Shown here: positions 32,476 to 40,842 of the stretch, piece by piece
Layout of the letters: every line of letters starts with the position of its first letter
Numbering within the stretch: the stretch's first letter is position 1
Assembly: GCF_020400605.1 (NCBI RefSeq)
Contig: NZ_JAINRD010000004.1
Coordinates: 310,001-374,000 of the forward strand
Reading direction: 5' to 3'
Length of the DNA stretch: 64,000 nucleotides
DNA from: Streptomyces aculeolatus
Lineage (GTDB): Bacteria > Actinomycetota > Actinomycetes > Streptomycetales > Streptomycetaceae
Position numbers and translations under genes: made by a program
The notes under the pieces: generated by a model
What the model was told of the DNA's origin: nothing
The model's input: only the letters and a program-made list of their open reading frames with translations
The model's database searches: none

Positions 32476-35051
32476 GCGACGCGGACCCGGCCGGCGTACG
32501 GCCCCGCTGCCCGCACCGGCTGTTCTCCGGCGCCGACTGCGCCGGCGAACTGCTGCCCGCCGGCTACTGCACGGGCTGCGGCCGGCACCGCGACGCACCG
32601 CCGCTGCCCGAGCCGGACGGCGGCCCGGCGCAGCCGCTGGTGCTGCCGGAGCTGCCCGCGGAGGACGCGTACGACTCCGTGATCCCGGAGAGCGCACCGC
32701 TGGCGTACGGCAAGCACTGCGGCAACAAGGCGTGCGGCGCGCTGCTCGCGCCGCCGCTGGTGGAGCCGCCCGTGCCCAACGAGGGCCACTGCCCGGCCTG
32801 CGGGCACCGCTACTCGTTCGTGCCGCGGCTGCGCGACGGCGACATGCTCGGCCAGTACCGGGTGCTGGGCTGCCTGGCCCACGGCGGCCAGGGCTGGGTC
32901 CACCTCGCCGAGAACACCCGCCTCGAAGACACCCAGGTCGCGGTGAAGGAGCTGCTGAACCGGCACGACAAGCGGCTGGCCGAGCTGGCCGAGAGCGAGC
33001 GCCGCTACCTCATCGCGCTCGACCACCCCGACATCGTGCGGATCCTCGACTACCTGCGCGAGGAGCGGGGCGGCACCGAGCAGCCGATGAACTACATCGT
33101 CATGGAGTACGTCGGCAGCAACACCCTGGAGAAGATCGTCACGGAGGTGCGGCGCGGCCGGCGCGGGCTCGACATAGAGGAGGTCATCACCTACGGCTGC
33201 CGGATCCTCGACGCGCTCGGCCACCTGCACCGGCGTACGGAGCCGATCGGGCCGCTGGCGTACTGCGACATGAAGCCGTCCAACGTCGTCCACCACCGGG
33301 ACGGCCTGAAGGTCATCGACCTCGGCGGCGTCCGCCGCATCGGCGAGCGCACCGCGCCCGCGCTCACCGAGGGCTTCGCCGCCCCCGAGATCGACCGCAC
33401 CGGGCCGACCGTCGCGCACGACCTGCACACCGTCGGCCGCACGCTCCAGGAGCTGGCCCGCTTCGCCGCCACCCGCGACATCCCCGGCACGGGCATCACC
33501 TCCTTCCGGTACGTCGTGGAGTGCGCCACGGCGCCGGAGCCGGGCGACCGGTTCGCCTCCGCCGCCGAGATGAGCGAGCAGCTGCGCGGCGTGCTGCGGG
33601 AGATCCGGGCGCTGCGCAACAAGCCCGACCGGCCGGAGCCGTCGGCCCTGTTCATGCCGACGCGGCTGCTGCTCGACGCCGGTCTCGGCCAGTTGCCGCC
33701 GCTGCGCAGGCTGGTGGAGCGCCGGGCGCCGCGGCGGAGCGCGCGGCAGGTGTCGGAGCCGCTGGACACCCGGCCGCCGGAGGCGGGCGACGTGGCGGCG
33801 GCGCTGCCGGTGCCGCACCCGCACGCGGAGGACGGCCAGCGCGGGCTGTTCGGGCTGTCGTCGACCCACCCGGGCAAGAAGCTGCACCAGCCGGCGGGCG
33901 AGCCGTCCGCGGAGATCTGCTTCCACAACGTACGGCTGCATCTGCGCAGGTGGCCGGCGCTCGCGCGGGCGCGGGCGGCGGCGGACGCGGAGTTGGCGAG
34001 AGCCAGGAGGAAGGCGAAGGCCAAGGGGAAGGGGAAGGCCGACGCCCGGCCGGCGGAGGCGCGGGCGGCGGCGGCCGAGGCGGCGGCGGAGGGCGAGCTG
34101 GCCGCCGCGGCGGCCGAGTTGGCCGCGGCACGGGAGATCCTGGCCGGCAGCCCGCACCGGGCCTGGCAGCTCGACTGGTACGAGGGGCTGGTCGACCTGG
34201 TACGGGCGCAGGCCGCCGCGGCCGTCGCCCCGGAGGGTGAACCCGGGACGGGCGACGCGGTGTCACCCGAAGTGGCGGCGCTGAGCCGGGCGTACGGCCA
34301 CTACGAGAGGGTCTACCGGCGGCTGCCCGGCGAGTACGCGCCGAAGCTGGCGCTCGGCTACTGCGCCGAGCGGCTGGCCGCCGCCGGCCCCGCCGCGGCG
34401 GCCGGCGGGCGCGCCCCGGAGGAGCTGCGCCGCATCGCGACCGACCACTACCGCACCGTCTGGTACCGCAACCGGATGCAGGGCAACGGGGCGTTCGGCC
34501 TGGCGCGGCTCGCGCTGGCCCGCGGCAGCCGGCAGGAGGCGGTGGACGTGCTGGACAACATGCCGATGGACTCCCCCGACCACGGCGCCGCGTGGATCGC
34601 GACCCTGCGCGTCTCCTCCGCGCGGCTGGGCCCCGGCGACGGGACGCTGCCGCCGCTCGGCGAGATCGGCAGGGCCCGCGACCGGCTCGCCGCCGCCGCG
34701 GACGACGGCAGCGCGGCACCGCGGCATCTGGCACAGGAGCACGGGCTGCTGCTGGAGGCGGAGTTCCTGGAGTGGGCGCTCGACCTGGTCACGGGGTCCG
34801 GAGCGGCACAGGAGGACGCGGACTTCCCGTACGGCCGGCTCTTCGGCGAGCCGTACCGCCCGCGCGTCGGCGAACGCCGCCTGCCCCACGCCCTGCCGAC
34901 CCGGGCGGCCGCCGCCCGCGACACCCCCGAGCGGAAGATCCGGCTGCTGCTCGCCGCCTGCTACCGGAAGCTCTCCCGGCACTGCCGGGACGACGACCGC
35001 GCGAAGCTCGTCGAGCTGCACAACGCGGTCCGCCCGCCCACCGTCAGCTGA
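32472..35051 (+). CDS. Second PknG-like serine/threonine protein kinase
   Basis: PknG paralogue, 859 residues. N-terminal Cys cluster (CPHRLF...CTGCG, about 13-37), rubredoxin-like CGNKACGALL...CPACGHRYSFVPRL (about 80-118), kinase domain (about 120-385: LAHGGQGWVHLAE, VAVKELLN, YCDMKPSNVV, VIDLGGV), then a TPR-type C-terminus. A Lys/Ala-rich charged helix (KAKAKGKGKADAR, around 515-530) is inserted in the TPR part. The glycine loop, Lys, Asp and metal-binding Asp all seem present, so it should be active. ATG overlaps the protease stop (ATGA). It lacks the Ser/Arg stretch of the first PknG. Confidence 0.9.
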   Translation: MSDADPAGVRPRCPHRLFSGADCAGELLPAGYCTGCGRHRDAPPLPEPDGGPAQPLVLPELPAEDAYDSVIPESAPLAYGKHCGNKACGALLAPPLVEPPVPNEGHCPACGHRYSFVPRLRDGDMLGQYRVLGCLAHGGQGWVHLAENTRLEDTQVAVKELLNRHDKRLAELAESERRYLIALDHPDIVRILDYLREERGGTEQPMNYIVMEYVGSNTLEKIVTEVRRGRRGLDIEEVITYGCRILDALGHLHRRTEPIGPLAYCDMKPSNVVHHRDGLKVIDLGGVRRIGERTAPALTEGFAAPEIDRTGPTVAHDLHTVGRTLQELARFAATRDIPGTGITSFRYVVECATAPEPGDRFASAAEMSEQLRGVLREIRALRNKPDRPEPSALFMPTRLLLDAGLGQLPPLRRLVERRAPRRSARQVSEPLDTRPPEAGDVAAALPVPHPHAEDGQRGLFGLSSTHPGKKLHQPAGEPSAEICFHNVRLHLRRWPALARARAAADAELARARRKAKAKGKGKADARPAEARAAAAEAAAEGELAAAAAELAAAREILAGSPHRAWQLDWYEGLVDLVRAQAAAAVAPEGEPGTGDAVSPEVAALSRAYGHYERVYRRLPGEYAPKLALGYCAERLAAAGPAAAAGGRAPEELRRIATDHYRTVWYRNRMQGNGAFGLARLALARGSRQEAVDVLDNMPMDSPDHGAAWIATLRVSSARLGPGDGTLPPLGEIGRARDRLAAAADDGSAAPRHLAQEHGLLLEAEFLEWALDLVTGSGAAQEDADFPYGRLFGEPYRPRVGERRLPHALPTRAAAARDTPERKIRLLLAACYRKLSRHCRDDDRAKLVELHNAVRPPTVS

Positions 35052-35124
35052 CCGCCCGCGCCGCCCGGCCGCCTGCCCGGCCCCGCGCACCTACTGCCCG
35101 ACCGCCCACTGGAGGCGAGACCCG

Positions 35125-36603
35125 ATGGACACGCTGCGGTTCGGCGTCACCCTCGCGGACGCCGCGGAGGCGCGGCACCGGCTGCGCGCCGACGTCGCCG
35201 CGCACACCGTCGACAGCACCGTGGAGATCACCGCGGAGACCGCGGGCGGCCCGGCCCCCGCGGCCGCCGACACGGGCGTCATCGTGGCCCTCGACTTCGC
35301 GCCGGAGCGGCTCGCGGAGACCCGCCGCGCGGTGGCCGCAGCGATCACGGCGCTGCCCGACGGCACGGCGTTCGCCGTGCTGCACGGCGGGGGCGCGCCG
35401 CGCATCTGCTACCCGTACGACGCCAGCGAGGTCTGGGCGTACGCGGACGGCATCAGCCGCAACACGGCGCGGTTCGAGGCGGAGCGGCTGCTGCCCGCCG
35501 GCGGCGCGGGCAGCGCGGGCGGCGGCACCGGCGGCTACGCGGCGTGGCTCGACGCCGCCCGCGCGCACGTCGCCCGCGAGCCGCGCCGCATCGCCCACCT
35601 GCTCATGGTCACCGACGGCCGCGGCCACGACGACGGCCGTCTCGACGCCGCGATCGACGCCTGCACCGACACGTTGACGTGCGACGTCATCGGCGTCGGC
35701 GGCGACTGGGAGCCGGCGCTGCCGGCCCGGATCGCGACCCGGCTGCACGGCAGGGCGGAGCTGGCGGAGGGCGCGGAGCCGCTGGCCGCGCGGCTCGCGG
35801 ACATCGCCGGGCGGCTGCGGGCGACGCGGGTGCCCGCGGTGCGGGTCGAGGTGCGGCTGCGTACCGGTGTCGCGCTGCGGTCCTTCCGCGAAGCCGCCCC
35901 GGTCAGCCGGGAGTTGCGGCCCGACCCGCGGCCCGCGGGCGCGGACCCGTGGCGGTACGTGTTCACCACCCGGCTGTGGGACGCCGGCGTCCGCCGCTAC
36001 ATCCTGTCCGTCGAGGCCCGCCCGGACGGCGATCCGGCGGCCGGGCGGGACGCCGACCCGCTCGACACCGACCTGCTGCTGGCCCAGGTCGCGCTGGAGC
36101 CGGGGCTCGCGGCGGCGCCGGAGGCGGCCGCGGCGGCGGTGCGGGTGCGCTGGTCGTACGAGGCGGCCCCGGGCGGGGTGCGGGCCCGCGGCGCGAGCAT
36201 GACGTACCGGCTGCGCGACCGGCTGGCCGACGCCTTCAACGCGGGCTGCACCGCCATCTCCCGGCGCGACCTGCGCACGGCGGAGGCGATGCTCGGCGAG
36301 GCGGCGCGGCTCGCGTACGAGCTGCAGGACCGGGACTTCCTCGACCACGACCTCGACCGCGTCGCCGAGGTGCTCGACGCGCGCAACGGCGTCGTACGGG
36401 TACGGACCGGCGCCACGGTCGACCGCACGGCGCTGCTGCGCAGCCGGCTGTCGCGCGGGCAGCACCGGCCGCTGGACCTCCCCGCGGCGGCGCCGGCCGG
36501 CGTCCCCTGCCCCGACCCGGCCTGCACCCGGCTCTCCACCGCCGCGGCCGGCTTCTGCGTCGCCTGCGGCACCCGCCTCGCGCCCGCCGGGAGCCCGCGG
36601 TGA
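35125..36603 (+). CDS. Degenerate VWA-like protein with C-terminal zinc ribbon
   Basis: Paralogue of the VWA protein at 28170, 492 residues. The fold is kept (TGVIVALDFAPERLAETRRAVAAA, HLLMVTDGRGHDDGRLDAAIDAC, CDVIGVGGDWE, helical C-terminus LADAFNAGCTAISRRDLRTA) but the first strand ends in LDFAPER instead of DxSxS, so the metal site is lost. It ends in a zinc ribbon CPDPACTRLSTAAAGFCVACG, which the first paralogue does not have. ATG at 35125 with GGAGGCGAG upstream. The last codon overlaps the GTG of the membrane protein gene. Confidence 0.82.
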   Translation: MDTLRFGVTLADAAEARHRLRADVAAHTVDSTVEITAETAGGPAPAAADTGVIVALDFAPERLAETRRAVAAAITALPDGTAFAVLHGGGAPRICYPYDASEVWAYADGISRNTARFEAERLLPAGGAGSAGGGTGGYAAWLDAARAHVAREPRRIAHLLMVTDGRGHDDGRLDAAIDACTDTLTCDVIGVGGDWEPALPARIATRLHGRAELAEGAEPLAARLADIAGRLRATRVPAVRVEVRLRTGVALRSFREAAPVSRELRPDPRPAGADPWRYVFTTRLWDAGVRRYILSVEARPDGDPAAGRDADPLDTDLLLAQVALEPGLAAAPEAAAAAVRVRWSYEAAPGGVRARGASMTYRLRDRLADAFNAGCTAISRRDLRTAEAMLGEAARLAYELQDRDFLDHDLDRVAEVLDARNGVVRVRTGATVDRTALLRSRLSRGQHRPLDLPAAAPAGVPCPDPACTRLSTAAAGFCVACGTRLAPAGSPR

Positions 36604-37586
36604 GAGCGCGGCTGCGGCGCCTCGCCCGCGCGCTGCTGTTCCCGGAGACCGTCAAGTACCGGCTGCTGCGCCTGCTGACGGCGGTGCTCGTGCTCGGCGC
36701 GGTCGGCAGCACCGCGCTGCTCGTGTCGTACGACAAGGTGCACCGGGTGCCCGCGGAGCTGCAGGCCCGCTCGGTGCCCGCGGTCCAGGACGCGGTCGCG
36801 TTCCGCACGGCGCTGCTGGCGGCGGATGAGCAGGCGCACCAGTCGTACGTGAACGGCCTGATGGACACCGTCGGCCCCGGCGAGCGCTACCGGCAGCAGA
36901 GCGGCGCCGCCGACCAGGCGCTGTCGCGGCTCTCCGACCGGCAGATCGAGGGCGACGACGGCCGCCGGGTCGTCGAGGTGCTGAACGTGCTGCACAAGGC
37001 GTACCAGGACGCGGTGTACGAGGCCGCCTACTACCGCGGCGCGGAGAACCGGCCGATGCGGGAGCAGAAGCTGCGCGAGGCCGAGGTGGTGCTCGGGCGG
37101 GATCTGACGGGCATCGTGCCGCGCCTCACCGAGCTGCAGCGGGACCAGCTCGCGAGCATCGAGGACGAGACGGACGTGAGCGCCGCGGAGAAGGCCGGCT
37201 GGATCGCCGCCGAGTCGGCGCTGCTGCTGCTGGCGCTCGTGCTGGTGCTGGCCTGGCGGGTGCTGTGGCGGTCCTGCGGGCGGCTGTTCAGCGGCTGGCT
37301 GGCCGTCGCGCTCGTGCTCGTCGGCGTCCTCGGCGCGGTGCCCCTGGCGGCGACGTACGACACCCAGGAGAAGTTGGACGCGGTGCACACCGCCCTGGTG
37401 CGCGTCGACCGCACCGAGGAGCAGAACCGCATCGACGACGGCGCCGCGACGGTGCGCGACACCATCGCGTCCACCTCCGCGGCGGCCCGCGCCCTGCCGT
37501 GGGTGGCCGCGGGCTGCGGCGTGGCCGTCGTCTGCGCCGCGGGCGGGCTGCTGTGGCGGCTGTACGACGACTACGGGAGGGACTGA
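36600..37586 (+). CDS. Second GlnX-like membrane protein
   Basis: Membrane protein, 328 residues, laid out like GlnX but shorter. Segments near 19-41, 199-222, 228-247 and 297-318; the first extracellular bundle (about 45-195) is complete, the second (about 250-295) is only some 45 residues, against about 170 in GlnX. GTG at 36600 overlaps the stop of the VWA-like gene (GTGA). Followed at 2 nt by the lipoprotein gene. Probably transmits a signal from that lipoprotein to the second PknG-like kinase (inference from the parallel order). Confidence 0.78.
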   Translation: MRARLRRLARALLFPETVKYRLLRLLTAVLVLGAVGSTALLVSYDKVHRVPAELQARSVPAVQDAVAFRTALLAADEQAHQSYVNGLMDTVGPGERYRQQSGAADQALSRLSDRQIEGDDGRRVVEVLNVLHKAYQDAVYEAAYYRGAENRPMREQKLREAEVVLGRDLTGIVPRLTELQRDQLASIEDETDVSAAEKAGWIAAESALLLLALVLVLAWRVLWRSCGRLFSGWLAVALVLVGVLGAVPLAATYDTQEKLDAVHTALVRVDRTEEQNRIDDGAATVRDTIASTSAAARALPWVAAGCGVAVVCAAGGLLWRLYDDYGRD

Positions 37587-37588
37587 CC

Positions 37589-38863
37589 GTGATCCGGATG
37601 TCCCGGCTGCGCCGGGTGCTCGCGGCGGCCGCCGCGGGGGCCGTGCTCGCCGGCTGCGTCGGCGGGCAGCCGCCGGTCGACGAGACGGCGGACCGCCCGG
37701 TCACCGTGCTCGGGCCGTGGACGGGCACGCAGGAGGACACGTTCGAGGAGCTGCTGGCGGGCGAGGGCTTCGACTACGTCTACCAGGGCACCGCCGCCCA
37801 GCGCGAGGTGCTGCTCTCCCAGGTGCTGGCCGGCACCCCGCCCGACATCGTGATCATGCCGAACACCGGCGAGCTGGCGGAGTACGCCGCCGAGGGCCTT
37901 CTGGAGCCGCTCGACGGGCGCGGGCTCTACGAGCCGGACCAGTACGACGCCCCGTGGACGCCGCGGGCCACCGGGGAGTCCGGCGAGCATGTGTACTGGG
38001 TGCCGGTGCGGGCCGCGCTGAAGAGCATCGTCTGGTACCGGGCGGCCAACGGCAGGCCGGAGTTCGTCGGGGCCCGGGAGTGGTGCATGGGCATGGGCGA
38101 CGACGGCGCCGCCGGCTGGCCGGGCAGCGACTGGATCGAGGACCTGGTGCTCCAGACCGCCGGGGCGCGCACCTACGCACGCTGGGCGCGCGGCGAACTG
38201 GAGTGGACGGCGGAGCCCCTCGTACGGGCCTGGACCGCGTGGGGCGAGCTGATGAAGTCGGACGGCACAGGACCGGCGCGCTGGGCGCTGCTCAACGACT
38301 ACCGGGGCGCCGCGGGCGAGGAGGGGCTGCTGTTCGGCGGGCGGGTGGAGACCGAGGAGCGGTGTGTGGCGGAGCACCAGGGCTCGTTCGCCCGCGACCT
38401 GTACGGGGAGGCGGCCGGCCGGGCGGACTACGCGCCCTCCACCGCGTACCTGCCGGGTGCGACGGTGCCGCGCGGGCGGGAGGTGAGCGGCGACTTCGCG
38501 GCGCTCTTCGACGACCGGGCCAAGGCGCGGGAGGTGTTCCGGTTCCTCGCCTCCCGGGACGGGCAGCGGGTCTGGGCCGCGTCCTCGGAGTCCCCGGTGT
38601 ACAGCGCCAACTCCGCGCGGGGCATGCCGCGTCCGGAGGACGCGGTGACGCAGCGGATCGTCCGCGACCTGGAGGACACTGCGCTGCCGCGCTGCCTGGA
38701 CGCCTCCGACGTGATGCCGCCGGCGGTGCGCGACGCCTTTTACAACGCGGCGCTGCAGTACCTCGCGGCGGACGGCCTGGACCCGCTGCCGTGGCTGCGC
38801 AGCATCCAGAAGGTGCAGGAGTTCGAGAAGCGGCGGCCGTGGATGACAGGCATCTGCGGCTGA
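37589..38863 (+). CDS. Orphan solute-binding lipoprotein, family 1 type
   Basis: Binding lipoprotein, 424 residues, lipobox VLAGC with Cys23. Pattern of family-1 (sugar-type) proteins: VTVLGPWTGTQEDTFEELL, VLAGTPPDIVIMPNTGELAEYAAEGLLEPLD, YWVPVRAALKSIVWYR, VFRFLASRDGQRVWA. No permease or ATPase of an importer is adjacent; the next genes are an unrelated exporter. In place of GlnH it completes module B, so it is probably a sensor of an unknown ligand. GTG at 37589, 2 nt after the GlnX-like stop. Confidence 0.82.
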   Translation: MIRMSRLRRVLAAAAAGAVLAGCVGGQPPVDETADRPVTVLGPWTGTQEDTFEELLAGEGFDYVYQGTAAQREVLLSQVLAGTPPDIVIMPNTGELAEYAAEGLLEPLDGRGLYEPDQYDAPWTPRATGESGEHVYWVPVRAALKSIVWYRAANGRPEFVGAREWCMGMGDDGAAGWPGSDWIEDLVLQTAGARTYARWARGELEWTAEPLVRAWTAWGELMKSDGTGPARWALLNDYRGAAGEEGLLFGGRVETEERCVAEHQGSFARDLYGEAAGRADYAPSTAYLPGATVPRGREVSGDFAALFDDRAKAREVFRFLASRDGQRVWAASSESPVYSANSARGMPRPEDAVTQRIVRDLEDTALPRCLDASDVMPPAVRDAFYNAALQYLAADGLDPLPWLRSIQKVQEFEKRRPWMTGICG

Positions 38864-39000
38864 TCCGCCGCCCGGTACGGGCCCGGCCGCACGGCCCGTA
38901 CCGGCCGCGCACAGCCCGCGCGGGCCCGCATCCGGCCGGTGCACGGCCCGCGAACTGCATGAACGGCGCCCCGCCCCTCCCGAGGCCCGCACTCCGCCAT

Positions 39001-39006
39001 TAGGGT
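39001..39006 (+). promoter_or_regulatory. -10 box for a probably leaderless transcript
   Basis: TAGGGT ends 7 nt before the ATG of the exporter ATPase (39014), and no Shine-Dalgarno is present. That spacing places the transcription start on the ATG, as in leaderless actinobacterial mRNAs. Confidence 0.5.
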
Positions 39007-39013
39007 CGGCCCC

Positions 39014-39739
39014 ATGGCCACCGCGATCTCCGTCCAGGACCTGCGCAAGCGCTACGGCGACGTGCACGCGGTCGACGGCGTCAGCTTCGAGGTCCGCGAG
39101 GGCGAGTTCTTCGGGCTGCTGGGGCCGAACGGCGCCGGCAAGACCACCACCCTGGAGATGGTCGAGGGCCTGCGCCGCCCCGACGAGGGCCGCGCGGTGC
39201 TGCTCGGCGAGCCGTCCTGGCCGCGCAACCCGGCGCTGCTGCGGCGCATGGGCGTCCAGCTCCAGGCGTCGGCGTTCTTCGAGAAGCTGACCGCCCGCGA
39301 GCAGATCCGCACCTTCGCCTCCCTCTACGGCATCGGCGACGAGCGCGCCGACGCGATGCTCGCCGAGGTCGGCCTCACCGAGAAGGCCGGCACCCGCGAG
39401 GACAAGCTCTCCGGCGGCCAGGCGCAGCGGCTCTCCATCGCCTGCGCGCTGGTGCACGACCCCGAACTGGTCTTCCTCGACGAGCCGACCACCGGCCTCG
39501 ACCCGCAGGCCCGGCGCAACCTGTGGGACCTGCTGCGCGGCATCAACGCGGCGGGCCGCACGGTCGTGCTGACCACGCACTACATGGACGAGGCCGAGGT
39601 GCTCTGCGACCGCGTCGCGGTGATGGACGCGGGCCGCATCCTGCGCATCGGGGCGCCCGCCGAGCTGGCCGCGGAGCTGGAAGCGGACTCGCTGGAGGAC
39701 GTGTTCCTGCAGCTGACCGGGCGGGAGTACCGCGAGTGA
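39014..39739 (+). CDS. ABC-2 exporter ATPase
   Basis: ATP-binding subunit of a drug/antibiotic-type exporter, 241 residues, short for the group because the usual C-terminal extension is missing. Walker A GPNGAGKTT (about 37-45), signature LSGGQAQRLS, Walker B LVFLDEPTTGLD, switch His in TTHYMDEAE, end SLEDVFLQLTGREYRE. Overlaps the permease gene by GTGA. Substrate unknown. Confidence 0.92.
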   Translation: MATAISVQDLRKRYGDVHAVDGVSFEVREGEFFGLLGPNGAGKTTTLEMVEGLRRPDEGRAVLLGEPSWPRNPALLRRMGVQLQASAFFEKLTAREQIRTFASLYGIGDERADAMLAEVGLTEKAGTREDKLSGGQAQRLSIACALVHDPELVFLDEPTTGLDPQARRNLWDLLRGINAAGRTVVLTTHYMDEAEVLCDRVAVMDAGRILRIGAPAELAAELEADSLEDVFLQLTGREYRE

Positions 39740-40803
39740 AGCCGTTCGTCAGCCTGTCGAAAGCCATGGCGCTGGGGCTGCTGCGCGACCGTGCCTCCGT
39801 GTTCTTCATCCTGATCTTCCCGCTGATGTTCCTCGCCCTGTTCGGCGCGCTCTTCAAGGACGCGGGCGTCTCCCGCGCCACGGTGGTGCAGGTCGGCGCC
39901 GTCGAGGTCTTCGACGACCTGCCGGCGAAGGCGCGGGCCGGCCTCGACGACGTCCTGGAGATCGAGAAGTCCGGGGACCGGGCCGAGGCGCTGGAGAAGG
40001 TCCGCGACGGCGACGCCGACGCCGCCGTGTGGGAGGAGCCCGGCGGCAAGGTCCAGATGCGCGTCTCGGCCGCCGACCCGGTGCAGGCGGGCAGCGTCGG
40101 CGGGGTCCTCAGGTCCGTCGTGGACCAGGCCAGCATCGCGGCGACCGGGCAGGAGCCCGCGTACACGCTGACCGGCGGGCAGGTCGAGGACGAGTCGCTG
40201 AAGGCCATCCAGTACTTCACCCCCGGGCTGCTGGGCTGGGCGGTGGCGATGGGCGGGGTGTTCAGCGCCGCGCTCGGGCTGGTCAGCTGGCGCAAGAAGC
40301 GCATCCTGCGGCGGCTGTGGCTGGCGCCGGTGCGCGCCGGTCCGGTGATCTCCGCGCGCCTGGGCGTGAACATGCTGCTGGCCTTCGGCCAGACCGCCAT
40401 CTTCCTGCTGGTGGCCACCATCCCGTACTACGGGCTGAAGCTGGACGGCGACTGGTGGCTGGTGATCCCGCTGGTGGCCTGCGGCAGCGTGGCGTTCATG
40501 TCGATGGGCTTCGCGATCGGCGCGTGGGCGAAGACCGAGGACGCCGCCAACGGGCTGGCGCAGATCGTCGTGCTGCCGATGGCGTTCCTGTCCGGCTCGT
40601 TCTTCCCGCTCGACGAGGCGCCGCCGTGGGTGCGGACGATCTCCGAGGTGCTGCCGCTGAAGCACCTGGTGCAGGCGATGCAGGACGTGCTCACGCGCGG
40701 CGGGAGCTGGTCGGACGCGCTGCCGGTGATGGGCGGGCTGCTGCTGACGGCGGCGGTGTTCACGGCGCTGGCGCACCGGCTGTTCCGCTGGGACGCCTCG
40801 TAG
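39736..40803 (+). CDS. ABC-2 type permease
   Basis: Membrane partner of the exporter, 355 residues. First segment about 21-41 (ASVFFILIFPLMFLALFGAL), a large extracellular domain (about 45-170), then five segments with the ABC-2 signature region GLAQIVVLPMAFLSGSFFPLDEAPPWV. Ends LAHRLFRWDAS. GTG start inside the ATPase stop. A related C-terminal remnant lies at 42821-42874, beyond the convergent kinase gene. Confidence 0.9.
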   Translation: MKPFVSLSKAMALGLLRDRASVFFILIFPLMFLALFGALFKDAGVSRATVVQVGAVEVFDDLPAKARAGLDDVLEIEKSGDRAEALEKVRDGDADAAVWEEPGGKVQMRVSAADPVQAGSVGGVLRSVVDQASIAATGQEPAYTLTGGQVEDESLKAIQYFTPGLLGWAVAMGGVFSAALGLVSWRKKRILRRLWLAPVRAGPVISARLGVNMLLAFGQTAIFLLVATIPYYGLKLDGDWWLVIPLVACGSVAFMSMGFAIGAWAKTEDAANGLAQIVVLPMAFLSGSFFPLDEAPPWVRTISEVLPLKHLVQAMQDVLTRGGSWSDALPVMGGLLLTAAVFTALAHRLFRWDAS

Positions 40804-40842
40804 CGGGCGGGCGGTGGGCATCTGGTACGGGCCGAGGGCGGC

